64,000 bases of DNA from positions 1 to 64,000 of the forward strand of contig CAKSJG010000014.1 of assembly GCA_934463165.1 (NCBI GenBank), written 5' to 3'. This DNA comes from an uncultured Clostridia bacterium (GTDB lineage Bacteria > Bacillota > Clostridia > UMGS1810). The notes beneath the pieces are model-generated. The model searched no databases. It was not told the DNA's origin and was given only the letters and a program-made list of their open reading frames with translations. Made by a program: the position numbers and the translations under genes. Shown here one piece after another: positions 26,796 through 37,357 of this stretch (position 1 is the first letter of the stretch; each line of letters opens with the position of its first letter).

Positions 26796-29507
26796 CTATT
26801 TAAACATAATTATCTGTGACACACGCTGATTTCTTAAATTGAGCAGTATTTCCGAACCGTCTGCACCGTCTTTTCCGGATTCGGTAAGCTCGGCAAATGT
26901 TCCGATTCTGTATTGAATTTTGCCGTCTCTTAGTTTTTCGCATACGATGATATAACCCGGAATGTTATAGAAGGCTGCCATACCGTCCGCATTGTCGGTA
27001 TACGTTGCGGTGAGCCCGGCGCCCGTCAGATTCATAAGATTTCCGTACAGCGTCGTGCATGTATTTCTGAGAGAATTCATATTGCTGTTTTCGGTTACGA
27101 CAAGCATTAAATCATGCTTTGCGCTGTATTGCGTTATCGGAGTGTCGGGTGTTCCGTCACGGTTCAAATCACCCAGATACACATCAGAGCCTGTCGGTCT
27201 ACTGTCTGCAAAACGGAAAACTATTTTAAACGATGTTATGCGGCTCTTAGCATCAAACAGCGGATGAATTATATCGCCGTTTTTAATATTGACCGCATCT
27301 TCTTCTTTTTCAACATAAAATGTCTGGACGGTTTTTTGCCAAAGACCGGTAACGGCATAATACTCATTACCGTCATCGGCAAGAACATTGCTTACGGAAT
27401 TTACACACATAAATTCCGACTGGGCGCTGAATTTTTCTGATACGGGAACACGTGCAAGAACAAGTTTTGCGCCGTGCGCATTATCGGCGTCATAAATTTC
27501 CGTATTTGTGTAATCTCCGTTTTGAACAAGATCTGTTACACTAATTGTCGAAAAATCATCGTCATCAAAGCTTTCGTTAAACTCGCTTCCGAACTCTTTT
27601 GGAACGATAACAATCGCACCGCCGTTGGCTATTCCGTATTGCGTGTTTCCGCGTCCGGAGTTCAGCTCCGCATCTTCCGCAAAGGTTCTTGATTCTGCTC
27701 TCCAATATGTTTTTGTATTATATCTGCAGCTTAGGTTTATCTTATCAACACCGTTATCGCCGTATGCGTTAACAAGCTTTGTAATGCAGCTGTCGGCATT
27801 TGCATTAAACATTATTACCTTTGATTTTACCTCGGACGAATCAAAGGAATTTTTGAATTTTTCCATTGCGTCAACAGCATTTTGTCTTTTGCCGTTATAG
27901 ACTATTTTATCTGTCGTATCAAATGTACGGATTCCGACATTCGGCACATAAACTTTAAGCGACGTTTTGTCGTTTAAACCGTTATCGGATTTTGATGCAA
28001 GAAGCACACCGTATTGCATGCCGTTGTATCCGTTTGTATCTGCCGCAACAATTCTGTTTTTGAAATCAAGATAAAACATTGCCGAAAGACCGGTCGTAAG
28101 CTCCGGCGTATATGAATAACCGTTTTTCATGTTTTCATCGTAATGCCTGTCTTTTTTGTATACCGTATTATTGATTGTTATTTCATCATCGCTTTTTGCT
28201 TTTATCTCCGATCCGAATTTAACCGTGCTTACATAAAGGGTAGCCGAATAATCCGAAGCATAAACCGTTACAACGCTGTTTTGCGGTATGGAGTCAAAGG
28301 AGGTTTCCGAGCCTGCGGTGATAACGCGCACGGTATCATATTTGCTGAGGTCAAGCGACGGCTTGCCGCGCTTGTCGATTATCTTCTTAACCGATCCGTT
28401 TTCATATACTCCCGCCGCAAAGTATACATCCGACTTCCATGCAAGAACACAGTCGATTGTTCCGTCGGAATTGTTATCTATCAGATATACATTATCATCC
28501 GAATTTAAAATTGCATCGGGATTAAAAGGAGACATGGGTGCATTATTTACAAGTATATCCGCCGTTTTTGAAATGTTAAGTCTCGTAACCTTTGTTTTAT
28601 TTGCTCCGCTCCAGAATTCAAGCTTTGCGTTTGTCACGGATTTTACATCCTCGCTGTCAACCTCATATATTTTATTTTCATATTCATAAACATACAAAAC
28701 CTCTTCGGGACCGTTTGCATCTGTGTAATACATTCTTACGTTAGCACCGAGATGCAAATCGTCATAACGCTTGTCACTGTGATAAAAATCATAATCAACC
28801 GTTATACCGTCATTATGCTCAGAGCCGCTAAGAGAAAATTCATTCTTGCCTCGTAATATCCCCTCAACATAATAAATATCAAGCATGTTTAAAAGTATCT
28901 CGCCGGATGTTTTAAAGCTTACGCTGTCGCCTACAACCTCCGACAGCTCGGCATATTCCGCATGAAACATATTGTAAAGCATTTTGACGTAGTTTTTTCT
29001 GCTCACCGCAGTTTTTGAATCGAGCGAAACACCGTCATACAAATCCAGATCAGAAGCAAGGCGTTCATATGTACGGTAGCGCGCAACGTTTTTATAACCC
29101 AATGCATCAACCGCAAGCTTTTGCAGCTGTTCATATGTCAGCGGTTCGTCGGGGGCGAATTTTCTGTCGCCCACACCTTGTGCAAGACCCGATATATACG
29201 CGCTGTATATTGATTTGAAATATTTGTTTTTCGCGTCAACATCCGTAAAAACCTGATCGGCATTTGCGCTCAATATGCTGAGTGCGTCGGATATATAGCT
29301 TACTCCTTCGGCGCGTGTTATTACTTCGTCCGATTCTTCAAAATCTTCGGGTAAAAAACCCAGATTCTGCATGACAAGAAGCTCATCGGAAGGAGCGACA
29401 TCCGATTTTGCCTCATCGGCAAAAACCGTTCGTAACGGAGCCGAAAGCATAAACAGCTGCATGAAAATCAGGCACAAACATAAAATTTTTTTGCGTTTTT
29501 TTATCAT
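26796..29507 (-). CDS. S-layer-anchored protein with N-terminal SLH domains
   Basis: 903 aa. Signal peptide about 1-31 (IFMQLFMLSAPLRTVFA). Three SLH domains occupy about 35-190 (FTDVDAKNKYFKSIYSAYISGLAQGVGDRKFAPDE pattern, then EQLQKL and SRKNYVKML). The remaining 700 residues are beta-rich and not recognised; a DNNSDGTIDCVLAW stretch and LGDLNRDGTPDTP are short Asp-rich, possibly Ca2+-binding loops. SLH domains bind pyruvylated secondary wall polymer and tether proteins to the cell surface. It lies between two propeller genes, 25 bp downstream of the 1083-aa protein gene. The 88-bp gap to the next gene is the second widest within the locus, after the one holding the inserted element. Confidence 0.82.
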   Translation of the reverse strand: MIKKRKKILCLCLIFMQLFMLSAPLRTVFADEAKSDVAPSDELLVMQNLGFLPEDFEESDEVITRAEGVSYISDALSILSANADQVFTDVDAKNKYFKSIYSAYISGLAQGVGDRKFAPDEPLTYEQLQKLAVDALGYKNVARYRTYERLASDLDLYDGVSLDSKTAVSRKNYVKMLYNMFHAEYAELSEVVGDSVSFKTSGEILLNMLDIYYVEGILRGKNEFSLSGSEHNDGITVDYDFYHSDKRYDDLHLGANVRMYYTDANGPEEVLYVYEYENKIYEVDSEDVKSVTNAKLEFWSGANKTKVTRLNISKTADILVNNAPMSPFNPDAILNSDDNVYLIDNNSDGTIDCVLAWKSDVYFAAGVYENGSVKKIIDKRGKPSLDLSKYDTVRVITAGSETSFDSIPQNSVVTVYASDYSATLYVSTVKFGSEIKAKSDDEITINNTVYKKDRHYDENMKNGYSYTPELTTGLSAMFYLDFKNRIVAADTNGYNGMQYGVLLASKSDNGLNDKTSLKVYVPNVGIRTFDTTDKIVYNGKRQNAVDAMEKFKNSFDSSEVKSKVIMFNANADSCITKLVNAYGDNGVDKINLSCRYNTKTYWRAESRTFAEDAELNSGRGNTQYGIANGGAIVIVPKEFGSEFNESFDDDDFSTISVTDLVQNGDYTNTEIYDADNAHGAKLVLARVPVSEKFSAQSEFMCVNSVSNVLADDGNEYYAVTGLWQKTVQTFYVEKEEDAVNIKNGDIIHPLFDAKSRITSFKIVFRFADSRPTGSDVYLGDLNRDGTPDTPITQYSAKHDLMLVVTENSNMNSLRNTCTTLYGNLMNLTGAGLTATYTDNADGMAAFYNIPGYIIVCEKLRDGKIQYRIGTFAELTESGKDGADGSEILLNLRNQRVSQIIMFK

Positions 29508-29532
29508 TGATAATCCTCCTAACCGTAATATA

Positions 29533-32500
29533 TTATTGCTGTGCTCCGCGTACCGTCATTAACTCATAAATAACCTTTGCAGCCATAGCTCTTGTGACAT
29601 AATCCTTTGGTCTGAACATTTGCTGTTCATCACCGATCATAATACCTGCCATAGATACTTTTCTGACTCCATGACGCGCATATTCGGAAGTATCGGTAAA
29701 ATCGATGAGCACAGGTGCCGTATTTTCCGGGAGTGAAATGTTTTTATACTCGGCTGTACGCGTTATTATTACAGCCATGTCCTCACGGGTTAAATTATCA
29801 CCTACGCCGAAATGAGTCTCGGAAGTTCCGTTTATTATACCGGCTTTTTTAAGTGACATAATGTATTTGTAATACCAGTCACTTTCGGACACATCATCAA
29901 AAGCATTTTCGTTAAAATCGGTTTCCGTATCAACGAACATCGAAAGAAGCTTCGAAAATTCACTGCGCGTTACAAAATTATCGGGTCTGAAAGTTCCGTC
30001 GGGATATCCGCTTATGATTCCCTTTTCATTAAGAGCGATTACCGCATTATAAGCCCAGTGGTCAGAAACGAGATCGGAAAATTTCGTTTTACCGTCATCT
30101 GTTATCGGCGTCGTATCTATTGTATCTTTATCTGCCGGAACAGTAATGCTGCCGGATATGCTTCCGCCGCCTACAGAACCTCCCCCGCCCGAGGTTTTTT
30201 TACCGCCGCCGGATGTACTCCTTGAATTCATCGCTTTTTTAACAGCTCCGTCAAATACATCCACGGCATTTTCAACACTTGTAAACTCCGTTCTCTCCAT
30301 TGTTTTATGAACATAAATCAGTTCATCTTCAGTGTTATTGAGTTTTCTGTAGTCTCCGTCCAGATCAAAACCTGCATTGCTTTCAGCGTTTAACAGCTTA
30401 AGAGCGTCGCCGTATTTAAGATATCCGGTTGTATTAAGCGTTATAAGCGCACAAGATGAATTAAAATACTTTGAAAAATCAGGCTCACCGTACATAAGCT
30501 CACCGGAGGTTATTTTTTTAAAAAGACTGTCTAAAGCATTCTTTTTGCCCTCATCTGTCATTGCATTATAAAGAGCATTCATGTTTAAAAGCTTCTGATT
30601 ATCGCTGTCAGCTATTATTTCATCAAGCTTTTCACGCGCAGAATTATTTATCCGAGTAAGCAAAAGCGCCGTTTCAACTCTTTTGTTAAATTCCGTCTTT
30701 ACATCCGTGACGGTTGCAAATTTTGTTGCCATTGCTTTTTGTATTTCAGATTTGTAGCCTTCTGCCAAAGAAGCGTAATCGCTTTCGTCGGTCATATCTA
30801 TACCGAAAAGATTGCTGTTATCCTTAAGGCAAGCGTTTGTTGAAGCTCCGCCGCCGGATGACGCAAGAGTATTAAGAATTGCCTCTATCGCGCTCGGCCC
30901 CAGGTATACAAAGGTCTGATTGCTTTCAATTTTTTCTGTTACAAATCCGTAGTCTGCCGATTTTACGGAAAACGGAACCGATTCGACGGATGTATCAAAG
31001 AAATATGTTACGCTTGCCTCGCCGTCCGACAAATCCATTACATCGGCATAGTCAAGATCGTCAAAACCGCTGCCGCCAGGTTTAACGGAAATAACAGCTG
31101 TCTGCGGCATAAGATATCCGCTTTTGCGAAGTGTTATGCTGACGGAATTTGTGTTATAGTCAACCTTTGAGATATCCGCATTCAATCCGTTTTTCACAGG
31201 TGATGAATTCTTCGCTTTGATAACGGTTTCGCTTCCGAGCATTGCACAATCCGAAATAAGAATCGGGTTATCGTATGATTTAAGAACGAATGCTTTAAAA
31301 GTACCCACCGTGCTTACATCTTCGGGAATTTCCGCGCTTATATCTTCAACCGTGCTATCATTCGGATTTATGCTTACCGGATAATATGAATATTCCATTT
31401 TGCCGTCTTTGTAAAATGCACAGATCAGCGTAGCGTCAACCGGTTCATCCGTGTTGTTTTCTATTAATATGCGTGACAATTCCGAAAGAGAGCTGCCCTC
31501 CGAAAGTACACTTTCACGGTTATCAAGAGCCGAAACCGAAAGCGGTTTTGATGTATTTGCCGTTGTGGTGTAATATTCCGGCGCATTATCTCCGTATGAA
31601 TATCCGATTTTATGCGTTCCGGAAGATAAATTATATATCTTATTATTTATTTTTCCGTCAGCTGCCGTACCGGTATATACCGTTTCACCGTCAACATAGA
31701 TTTTATAATCTTCCGCATTTCTGATAAGACCGTATAAGCCCTGCGGCAATGATGTGTATTCATCTCTTACGGTAAGGTATGTAAATTCACTCAAATCAAG
31801 AGCCATTATTCCGCTGCTTCTTACAGCGAGGAAATCAACATCTCCCATAAGGAACTGACCGACTGTATCACCCGTAGATACCGAAGATACAAGAATCGGA
31901 TCCGTAGGCTCGGTAACATCAAAAACTCTTACCTCTCTGCTCGTTCCGAGAAGAAGCATATTGCCGTATAAACTGCATGAACGTATCTGTACACCGCCCG
32001 AAATATTATCTATTACGGTTACATTATCTTCCGTAATCTGACTGAGATCGGACACTCCGCGCTTATCTACGACGAAGAGCTTTTGTCCGGTTCTGAACGG
32101 ATAAAATACCGCGTCATCGTTTGCACATACGTACTGTGTATCGGTAGCACCGTTTAACAGGCCCTTGCTGATTTCTATAACATCATCGGGGTTATCAGAG
32201 GGTATGTCAAAAATTCTGAAGCCCTTCTGACAGCCAACATAAAGCTTATCCTTATAAACACAGATGCCTCTGCCTCGGCCCAATTCATTATCGTTTATAC
32301 CTATTGCCCTTTTATATATCAAATTGTCTCCGCTGATATCCATAATATGAAGGTTATTACCCTGAATAACAAACATCATATCACCGTAAAAATCAAAGTC
32401 CATTGCGGAGGCTCTGCCTTTATCCTCTGCTATTTTAGTCGGATTTGCGGGATCGTCAAGAGAAAACTTAACTATTCCGCTGTTAAATGCAGCATACAGA

Positions 32501-32784
32501 TAATTATTGTATACCGCAACATTTTCGGCTCCGTCCGGCGTCATTGCAGCCTTAAGATCGGAATTATCCACCGTAATATTTGATATATTTTCAATATCGC
32601 TTATGTTAAAAATCTGCAGTCCGGCATTTCTTGCGCTTACATAGCAATAATCACCGTATGCCGCAAGCGAAAACGCGTCGGCGCCCGATATGGAAAATTT
32701 GCCGTCGTATCGAATTATGGGCGCAGCATAAGCACTGCCGGCAATTAATATACATATTATAAATACGCTTATTAATTTTTTCAT
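29533..32784 (-). CDS. Propeller protein with C-terminal SLH anchor
   Basis: 1083 aa. Signal peptide about 1-20 (FIICILIAGSAYAA). An LVIVD-like propeller fills about 25-350 (repeats such as CYVSARNAGLQIFNISD and LYVGCQKGFRIFDI). Beta domains follow to about 620, then a mostly helical part to about 860, a Gly/Ser-rich linker (about 865-890) and three SLH domains at about 900-1078 (FSDLVSDHWAYNAVIALN, GYPDGTFRPDNFVTRSEF). The start overlaps the stop of the 1410-aa gene by 4 nt (ATGA), so the two are coupled. It has no visible catalytic domain; a binding or scaffolding role at the S-layer is inferred. Confidence 0.82.
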   Translation of the reverse strand: MKKLISVFIICILIAGSAYAAPIIRYDGKFSISGADAFSLAAYGDYCYVSARNAGLQIFNISDIENISNITVDNSDLKAAMTPDGAENVAVYNNYLYAAFNSGIVKFSLDDPANPTKIAEDKGRASAMDFDFYGDMMFVIQGNNLHIMDISGDNLIYKRAIGINDNELGRGRGICVYKDKLYVGCQKGFRIFDIPSDNPDDVIEISKGLLNGATDTQYVCANDDAVFYPFRTGQKLFVVDKRGVSDLSQITEDNVTVIDNISGGVQIRSCSLYGNMLLLGTSREVRVFDVTEPTDPILVSSVSTGDTVGQFLMGDVDFLAVRSSGIMALDLSEFTYLTVRDEYTSLPQGLYGLIRNAEDYKIYVDGETVYTGTAADGKINNKIYNLSSGTHKIGYSYGDNAPEYYTTTANTSKPLSVSALDNRESVLSEGSSLSELSRILIENNTDEPVDATLICAFYKDGKMEYSYYPVSINPNDSTVEDISAEIPEDVSTVGTFKAFVLKSYDNPILISDCAMLGSETVIKAKNSSPVKNGLNADISKVDYNTNSVSITLRKSGYLMPQTAVISVKPGGSGFDDLDYADVMDLSDGEASVTYFFDTSVESVPFSVKSADYGFVTEKIESNQTFVYLGPSAIEAILNTLASSGGGASTNACLKDNSNLFGIDMTDESDYASLAEGYKSEIQKAMATKFATVTDVKTEFNKRVETALLLTRINNSAREKLDEIIADSDNQKLLNMNALYNAMTDEGKKNALDSLFKKITSGELMYGEPDFSKYFNSSCALITLNTTGYLKYGDALKLLNAESNAGFDLDGDYRKLNNTEDELIYVHKTMERTEFTSVENAVDVFDGAVKKAMNSRSTSGGGKKTSGGGGSVGGGSISGSITVPADKDTIDTTPITDDGKTKFSDLVSDHWAYNAVIALNEKGIISGYPDGTFRPDNFVTRSEFSKLLSMFVDTETDFNENAFDDVSESDWYYKYIMSLKKAGIINGTSETHFGVGDNLTREDMAVIITRTAEYKNISLPENTAPVLIDFTDTSEYARHGVRKVSMAGIMIGDEQQMFRPKDYVTRAMAAKVIYELMTVRGAQQ

Positions 32785-35700
32785 GATTTTTCTACCACCT
32801 TTCCGTTATTATCCAAAAATACGGTGCCCGTATCGCCAAATCGGCAATAAGGCGTTGTAACGTTTTCAAATGTATTACCTTTAATTACAACTCCGTTTGT
32901 GTTGCACTGATCAACATTAGTACACTCGTCTCTGTATTCCTCGCGGAAATACCCCAATCCGCCGAGCGTGATTCCTCTGTCAAGATCAACAAGGTGATTG
33001 TTTTGAATAATAAGACCTTGTATTCCCTTTTCTTCATAGTATCTGAGATGTCTTCCGCGTCCGTCGGGTGTGCATGGAATGGAAATACCGCTGTAGAAAC
33101 CTTCACCGACTGATCCGGCGCCGTTAGCTTCAAGTTTTTCCCAATGGTCCAATATCTGACGGCCCGTCAGCTTTTCACCCTGAACGGTATTGCCTTTTAT
33201 TTCCTGCCCGTAATTATAATATCCGTGCGGAACATAATTATTGCTCATAGAAACCGTAAGCTCTATCGCAACCAACTTACTTTTCCACGATGTACCCCTG
33301 AATTCATTTCTTGCCGCCCTGCAAAAATACTGATGCCATGCTCTGCAATTCCAGCTGTCATTAGTATTTTTTCCGTATTGTGTTATAAGTATTGACCAGA
33401 ATTGCAGACCCGTGGTGTTTATTCCGATGTTATCCGCATAAACAGTATCGGTGGTGTTACCGTATGACAAAAATCCCCAGCCTGTGTCATATGCTGCGTT
33501 TTTATAAACGGTATTTTCGTCCTCGGGCATATATACGGTAAATTTACTTGTCGAATCGGGCATTACCGTCCATGGTTTATCAACCTTTATAGTATGCGTT
33601 TTTACATCAGACGCAACAATGGCACGGCATTGTCCGACGCCCTTGCCGTCAACAATGATTATCCTCCAGACGTTACCGACACCGTATGCACGCTGCTTGA
33701 TATCCCAGTAGCCGTAAGCACCGTTGGTATTTGCATTTCCGCCGGCTCTGAGCTCATATCCTGCATCATTTTTATACCCTTCAACCTTTATTGAAGACGT
33801 GCCTGCAGATACAACGTTGCCGATTATACTGTTACCGGACTGATACGCTTCGGTTGCGAAAACCTCTCCGTCATTAGTCCATGACGCGGAATTTGTAACC
33901 TTATTATTTGTAACAAGAGTATGCGTTTTATAATAAATCCCCTGTCTTGAAACTCTGACCGTCTTACCGTACTGCCACTCAAGATTTTGAAGCTCATTAT
34001 TGTCATATACGCAGTACATGGCATGATTGTAAAACGAGCCTGCCAGTACGTTTGACTTATTATTTCTGCACTGAATATAGCCGTTATAATATCCCGTGTA
34101 TGCGCCGCCGTCCATCTCAAATATATTGTCTTCGCACAAAACATATTTATCGGCAAGCACATATGTTCTTGTCTGCATCTGGGCATATTCTGCCATGTGC
34201 TCTTCGGATTCGTTATAATAATCCATAGAATGAGAACCGAAGCGCACGCCCTTCATAAATATGTAAGAAGCCGTTCTTTTGGGAACGTCACGCGTGTTCC
34301 ATGTTCCGCCGAGCCATACAAACTGCCCCGGCAAAAGACTCGGGTGATATGAATTTCCGTTTTCGTCTCTGCTGTAGTCAAGGGTCAGATTAACCAAGCC
34401 TTGTCTGCCCTCTTCGCCGCATCTGTTATAATCGGAAGAAATAAAATTCTTTGACTTAATTTCAGCCTGAGTTTTGCTTTTGTCGGGCTTATATAAAATC
34501 TTTGTTTTATCCATTCCGTCACCGGCAAGCACAACATGACCCGGAACCAATACCTGTTCGGTAATGTATGTACCCTCGGGGAAATATACCACGCCGCCAT
34601 CCATCCAAATGCTGTCTATTGCCGCATTTATGGCCGCTCCGTCATCATCGGTACCGTTACCTGTTGCGCCGAAATCCTTAACATTTACAATGTTATTCCA
34701 GTTAAACTGATCAACCCATGATACACCCAGACCGTACGGATCATATGTTTTTCTTTTGACCTCAAGAACCTGCTCGGATGACTGTTCTTCATACAGAATC
34801 CCGTCGTTTGAAACATAAACCTTGTAGCTTCCGTCGGGAACCGACTCATTAAGTGTAAACAATACATAAAAAGGCGTCACTTTATTGCAGTTAACATCAA
34901 ATGTTCCGTTATCACCTTTTATATATACTTTGGTTGCTGTTTCACCGCCGAATTCCGCACGATCAAAATTCCTTCCGGTTACATAAACATCACATCCGGC
35001 AGCCGTCTGACCCGTTGAAATCCATTGTGTTCTTGCTTTATTAATATAATACGGCTTACTCCATCCGTATTCATTCCGAACCCAAGCCATATACGCGCCG
35101 CTTTCAAATTCTTTCGGCATAACAGCGCTTATATAATTTCCCCTGTCATCACCGAATACCGCTTTAAGCTCTACAGATGACGGACCGGGTTCAGCGGTCT
35201 TTTTATCGTTTATAACCTTCTCTATCTTTACCGAGGTGTTATTCGGGTCAAAACCGTCACCATATATGTTAAACGCGTCTCCCGGAGCCACGGCATCCGA
35301 AACATTTGTTATTATCGGCGGCTGCATAAGCTTGTTTCTGTCTATTTTTTGTTTTTCCATAAAGCTCAGCGTCTTTGAAAAAGTCTCTGCAGCTTCGGCT
35401 CTCGTGATTTTTTCTTCGGGTTTAAAATTCTTGCCTCCGGCAAATTTTATCAAGCCCTTGTCAACGCACAGTCTGATTGCGTCTCTGCTATGCTCGTCTG
35501 CTTCGTTAATATCGTTAATTTCCGTATTGTTTCTGAATTTTATTTCTTTACCCTTTTTATAAGTAAGCGCTCTTTCAAGAAGCAGAGCAGCTTTGCCGCG
35601 TGTTATGTAATCGCGCGGATTATCGGTAAATCCGTCTAAAAGTCCGACATCCGACGCTATCTGTATATCACCCGCAAACCAATCATCGGCAGTTGTATCA

Positions 35701-37013
35701 TGATATGCGTCAATATAATCAACATAGTTTATTCCGACTGTTTTCAAAAGCATGGAAACAAATTCGGCCACGGTTGTACTGTCGTCGGGTCTGAACATAT
35801 TTTCTGAATTTCCGCTTACTATTCCTTCGTTTGCCGTTTTTTCTATTTCCGATCTTTTTGAATGATTTTTAATATCGGAAAATGTAACGTTTTCACGATA
35901 CAGATTCTCTTCCTTAATACCGTTATAAACGCTTTGATGGTCGGGAATTTCAACGCCTTCTCCGAGTGCACCTCTTGTCATAACCGTAAGTGATGCTCCG
36001 TTTATTCCGATTATGTGGTCATTAGTCAAAACGAAGTATGAAAGAGAATTGTTGAAGGTGCGGAAGCGTTTTATTTTAGGCATTCCTTTAAGCTCAATAA
36101 TTGCAATTTTGCTTGCATTGGCTATATACAGATAACCGTTTTCCGCTCTGATGCAAGTCGGATTCAAATCAATTTCATCAAGCGATGTTACAGACATCTG
36201 TGCTTGCTGCGCGTATGCCGGATCTCCCCCGTCATCCTTCAAATCCAACATATATACAACTCCGCATTCATCTTCACCTTTTCCGATAAGGTAAACGCCG
36301 TTTTCATCAGCGGTTATCTGACCGTTATTTTTCATTTCATCCGATGAAAATACGGAATATATATGTATTTTTTCAGGCTTACTTATATCGTAAACCATAA
36401 ATCCCGTGCTGTATGAAACATACAATAAGTCGTCTCTGATAAACAAGCTCCTGAGCTGAAGCTGCGATTTACCCTCACTTATTGAACGTATCGGCTCGGT
36501 ATCATTGTTTTTGTATACCTTTAATCCTCTTTCAAGATCGGCAACATACACATAGTTTCCTTGCACCGCAACGGCATATGCTCTGAATTCAATCTCATAT
36601 GTGCATACGTATTCGGGCTTTAAAGGATTTGAAATGTCATATTTACGAACGCCTTTGTTTGCCTTTTTATCCGGACTTGCTTCCGAAAAGCACATATAAA
36701 GAAATCCGTCGTTTACACAGCTTGACGCGCCTCCGCCGTAAGTTGCTCCTTTGTAAGTATCTTCATCCTGTGTAACATCTTTTGGGGATGACAAATCGCT
36801 TATGTCCATTACCCTCAAGCCTGCTACACTGTCGGTTATATAAGCTGCATTCCCGTATACGGATATTCCCTGAGCTCTTGAGGCTCCGACCATAGATCCT
36901 TTTCCGACAACAGAAAAATCCTTTTCTTCAGCAGATATTGATACTGTGCAAAAAGCGCTGCACAAAATTGAAATAACCGTAAAAATGCAAATTATTTTTC
37001 TTATAAATTTCAT
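32781..37013 (-). CDS. S-layer-anchored propeller, IPT and pectate-lyase-type beta-helix protein
   Basis: 1410 aa. Signal peptide 1-28; LVIVD-like propeller about 33-350 (AYITDSVAGLRVMDISD, YVYVADLERGLKVY); three SLH domains about 377-552; two IPT/TIG-like domains about 564-760; pectate-lyase-3-type beta-helix about 775-1405, opening with VKDFGATGNGTDDDGAAINAAID and VYFPEGTY. This start is typical of GH28/PL-like beta-helix proteins that act on pectin. No certain catalytic residues could be assigned, so lyase, hydrolase or binding roles all remain possible. AAAGGAG lies before the ATG. A MITE-like element separates it from the permease gene upstream. Confidence 0.82.
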   Translation of the reverse strand: MKFIRKIICIFTVISILCSAFCTVSISAEEKDFSVVGKGSMVGASRAQGISVYGNAAYITDSVAGLRVMDISDLSSPKDVTQDEDTYKGATYGGGASSCVNDGFLYMCFSEASPDKKANKGVRKYDISNPLKPEYVCTYEIEFRAYAVAVQGNYVYVADLERGLKVYKNNDTEPIRSISEGKSQLQLRSLFIRDDLLYVSYSTGFMVYDISKPEKIHIYSVFSSDEMKNNGQITADENGVYLIGKGEDECGVVYMLDLKDDGGDPAYAQQAQMSVTSLDEIDLNPTCIRAENGYLYIANASKIAIIELKGMPKIKRFRTFNNSLSYFVLTNDHIIGINGASLTVMTRGALGEGVEIPDHQSVYNGIKEENLYRENVTFSDIKNHSKRSEIEKTANEGIVSGNSENMFRPDDSTTVAEFVSMLLKTVGINYVDYIDAYHDTTADDWFAGDIQIASDVGLLDGFTDNPRDYITRGKAALLLERALTYKKGKEIKFRNNTEINDINEADEHSRDAIRLCVDKGLIKFAGGKNFKPEEKITRAEAAETFSKTLSFMEKQKIDRNKLMQPPIITNVSDAVAPGDAFNIYGDGFDPNNTSVKIEKVINDKKTAEPGPSSVELKAVFGDDRGNYISAVMPKEFESGAYMAWVRNEYGWSKPYYINKARTQWISTGQTAAGCDVYVTGRNFDRAEFGGETATKVYIKGDNGTFDVNCNKVTPFYVLFTLNESVPDGSYKVYVSNDGILYEEQSSEQVLEVKRKTYDPYGLGVSWVDQFNWNNIVNVKDFGATGNGTDDDGAAINAAIDSIWMDGGVVYFPEGTYITEQVLVPGHVVLAGDGMDKTKILYKPDKSKTQAEIKSKNFISSDYNRCGEEGRQGLVNLTLDYSRDENGNSYHPSLLPGQFVWLGGTWNTRDVPKRTASYIFMKGVRFGSHSMDYYNESEEHMAEYAQMQTRTYVLADKYVLCEDNIFEMDGGAYTGYYNGYIQCRNNKSNVLAGSFYNHAMYCVYDNNELQNLEWQYGKTVRVSRQGIYYKTHTLVTNNKVTNSASWTNDGEVFATEAYQSGNSIIGNVVSAGTSSIKVEGYKNDAGYELRAGGNANTNGAYGYWDIKQRAYGVGNVWRIIIVDGKGVGQCRAIVASDVKTHTIKVDKPWTVMPDSTSKFTVYMPEDENTVYKNAAYDTGWGFLSYGNTTDTVYADNIGINTTGLQFWSILITQYGKNTNDSWNCRAWHQYFCRAARNEFRGTSWKSKLVAIELTVSMSNNYVPHGYYNYGQEIKGNTVQGEKLTGRQILDHWEKLEANGAGSVGEGFYSGISIPCTPDGRGRHLRYYEEKGIQGLIIQNNHLVDLDRGITLGGLGYFREEYRDECTNVDQCNTNGVVIKGNTFENVTTPYCRFGDTGTVFLDNNGKVVEKS

Positions 37014-37028
37014 CTGAGTCTCCTTTCG

Positions 37029-37356
37029 AAATTATGATATTAGTTAATTGTAAAATTACAAAATATCTGATTTAAAGCATATTCTGTGATATCATTTTAT
37101 TTACATTTTCTCCCGTAAACAGATGAAAATGTTTATTTTTATCGGAACGGTGTGGGCACCGTTCCCTACAAATAAATTGACAGGTATAGTTCCTATTAAT
37201 TGTATTTGCTTAAGCAAAATCAACTAATATGATCCTATATTATTAAATTGCAAATATTTAACAATGACTACGTAGGGAACGCTGACCACAGCGTTCCGTA
37301 AAATTTCATCCGCATTTTTTGCCTTTTTGTTTTACAATCGACTAAAATTATGATAT
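37029..37356. mobile_element. 304-bp MITE-like element with 12-bp target duplication
   Basis: The element spans 37041-37344. It starts TAGTTAATTGTAAAA and ends TTTTACAATCGACTA, which are inverted copies (13 of 15). Direct repeats AAATTATGATAT flank it at 37029-37040 and 37345-37356. Inside, each arm has a 9-bp hairpin (GGAACGGTG/CACCGTTCC at 37144-37165; GGAACGCTG/CAGCGTTCC at 37277-37298), and a palindrome TTTGCTTAAGCAAA lies at 37205-37218. It encodes no protein. A related arm lies at 17-77. Removing the element and one repeat leaves about 24 bp between the permease stop and the next ribosome site. Confidence 0.82.
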
Positions 37357-37357
37357 A

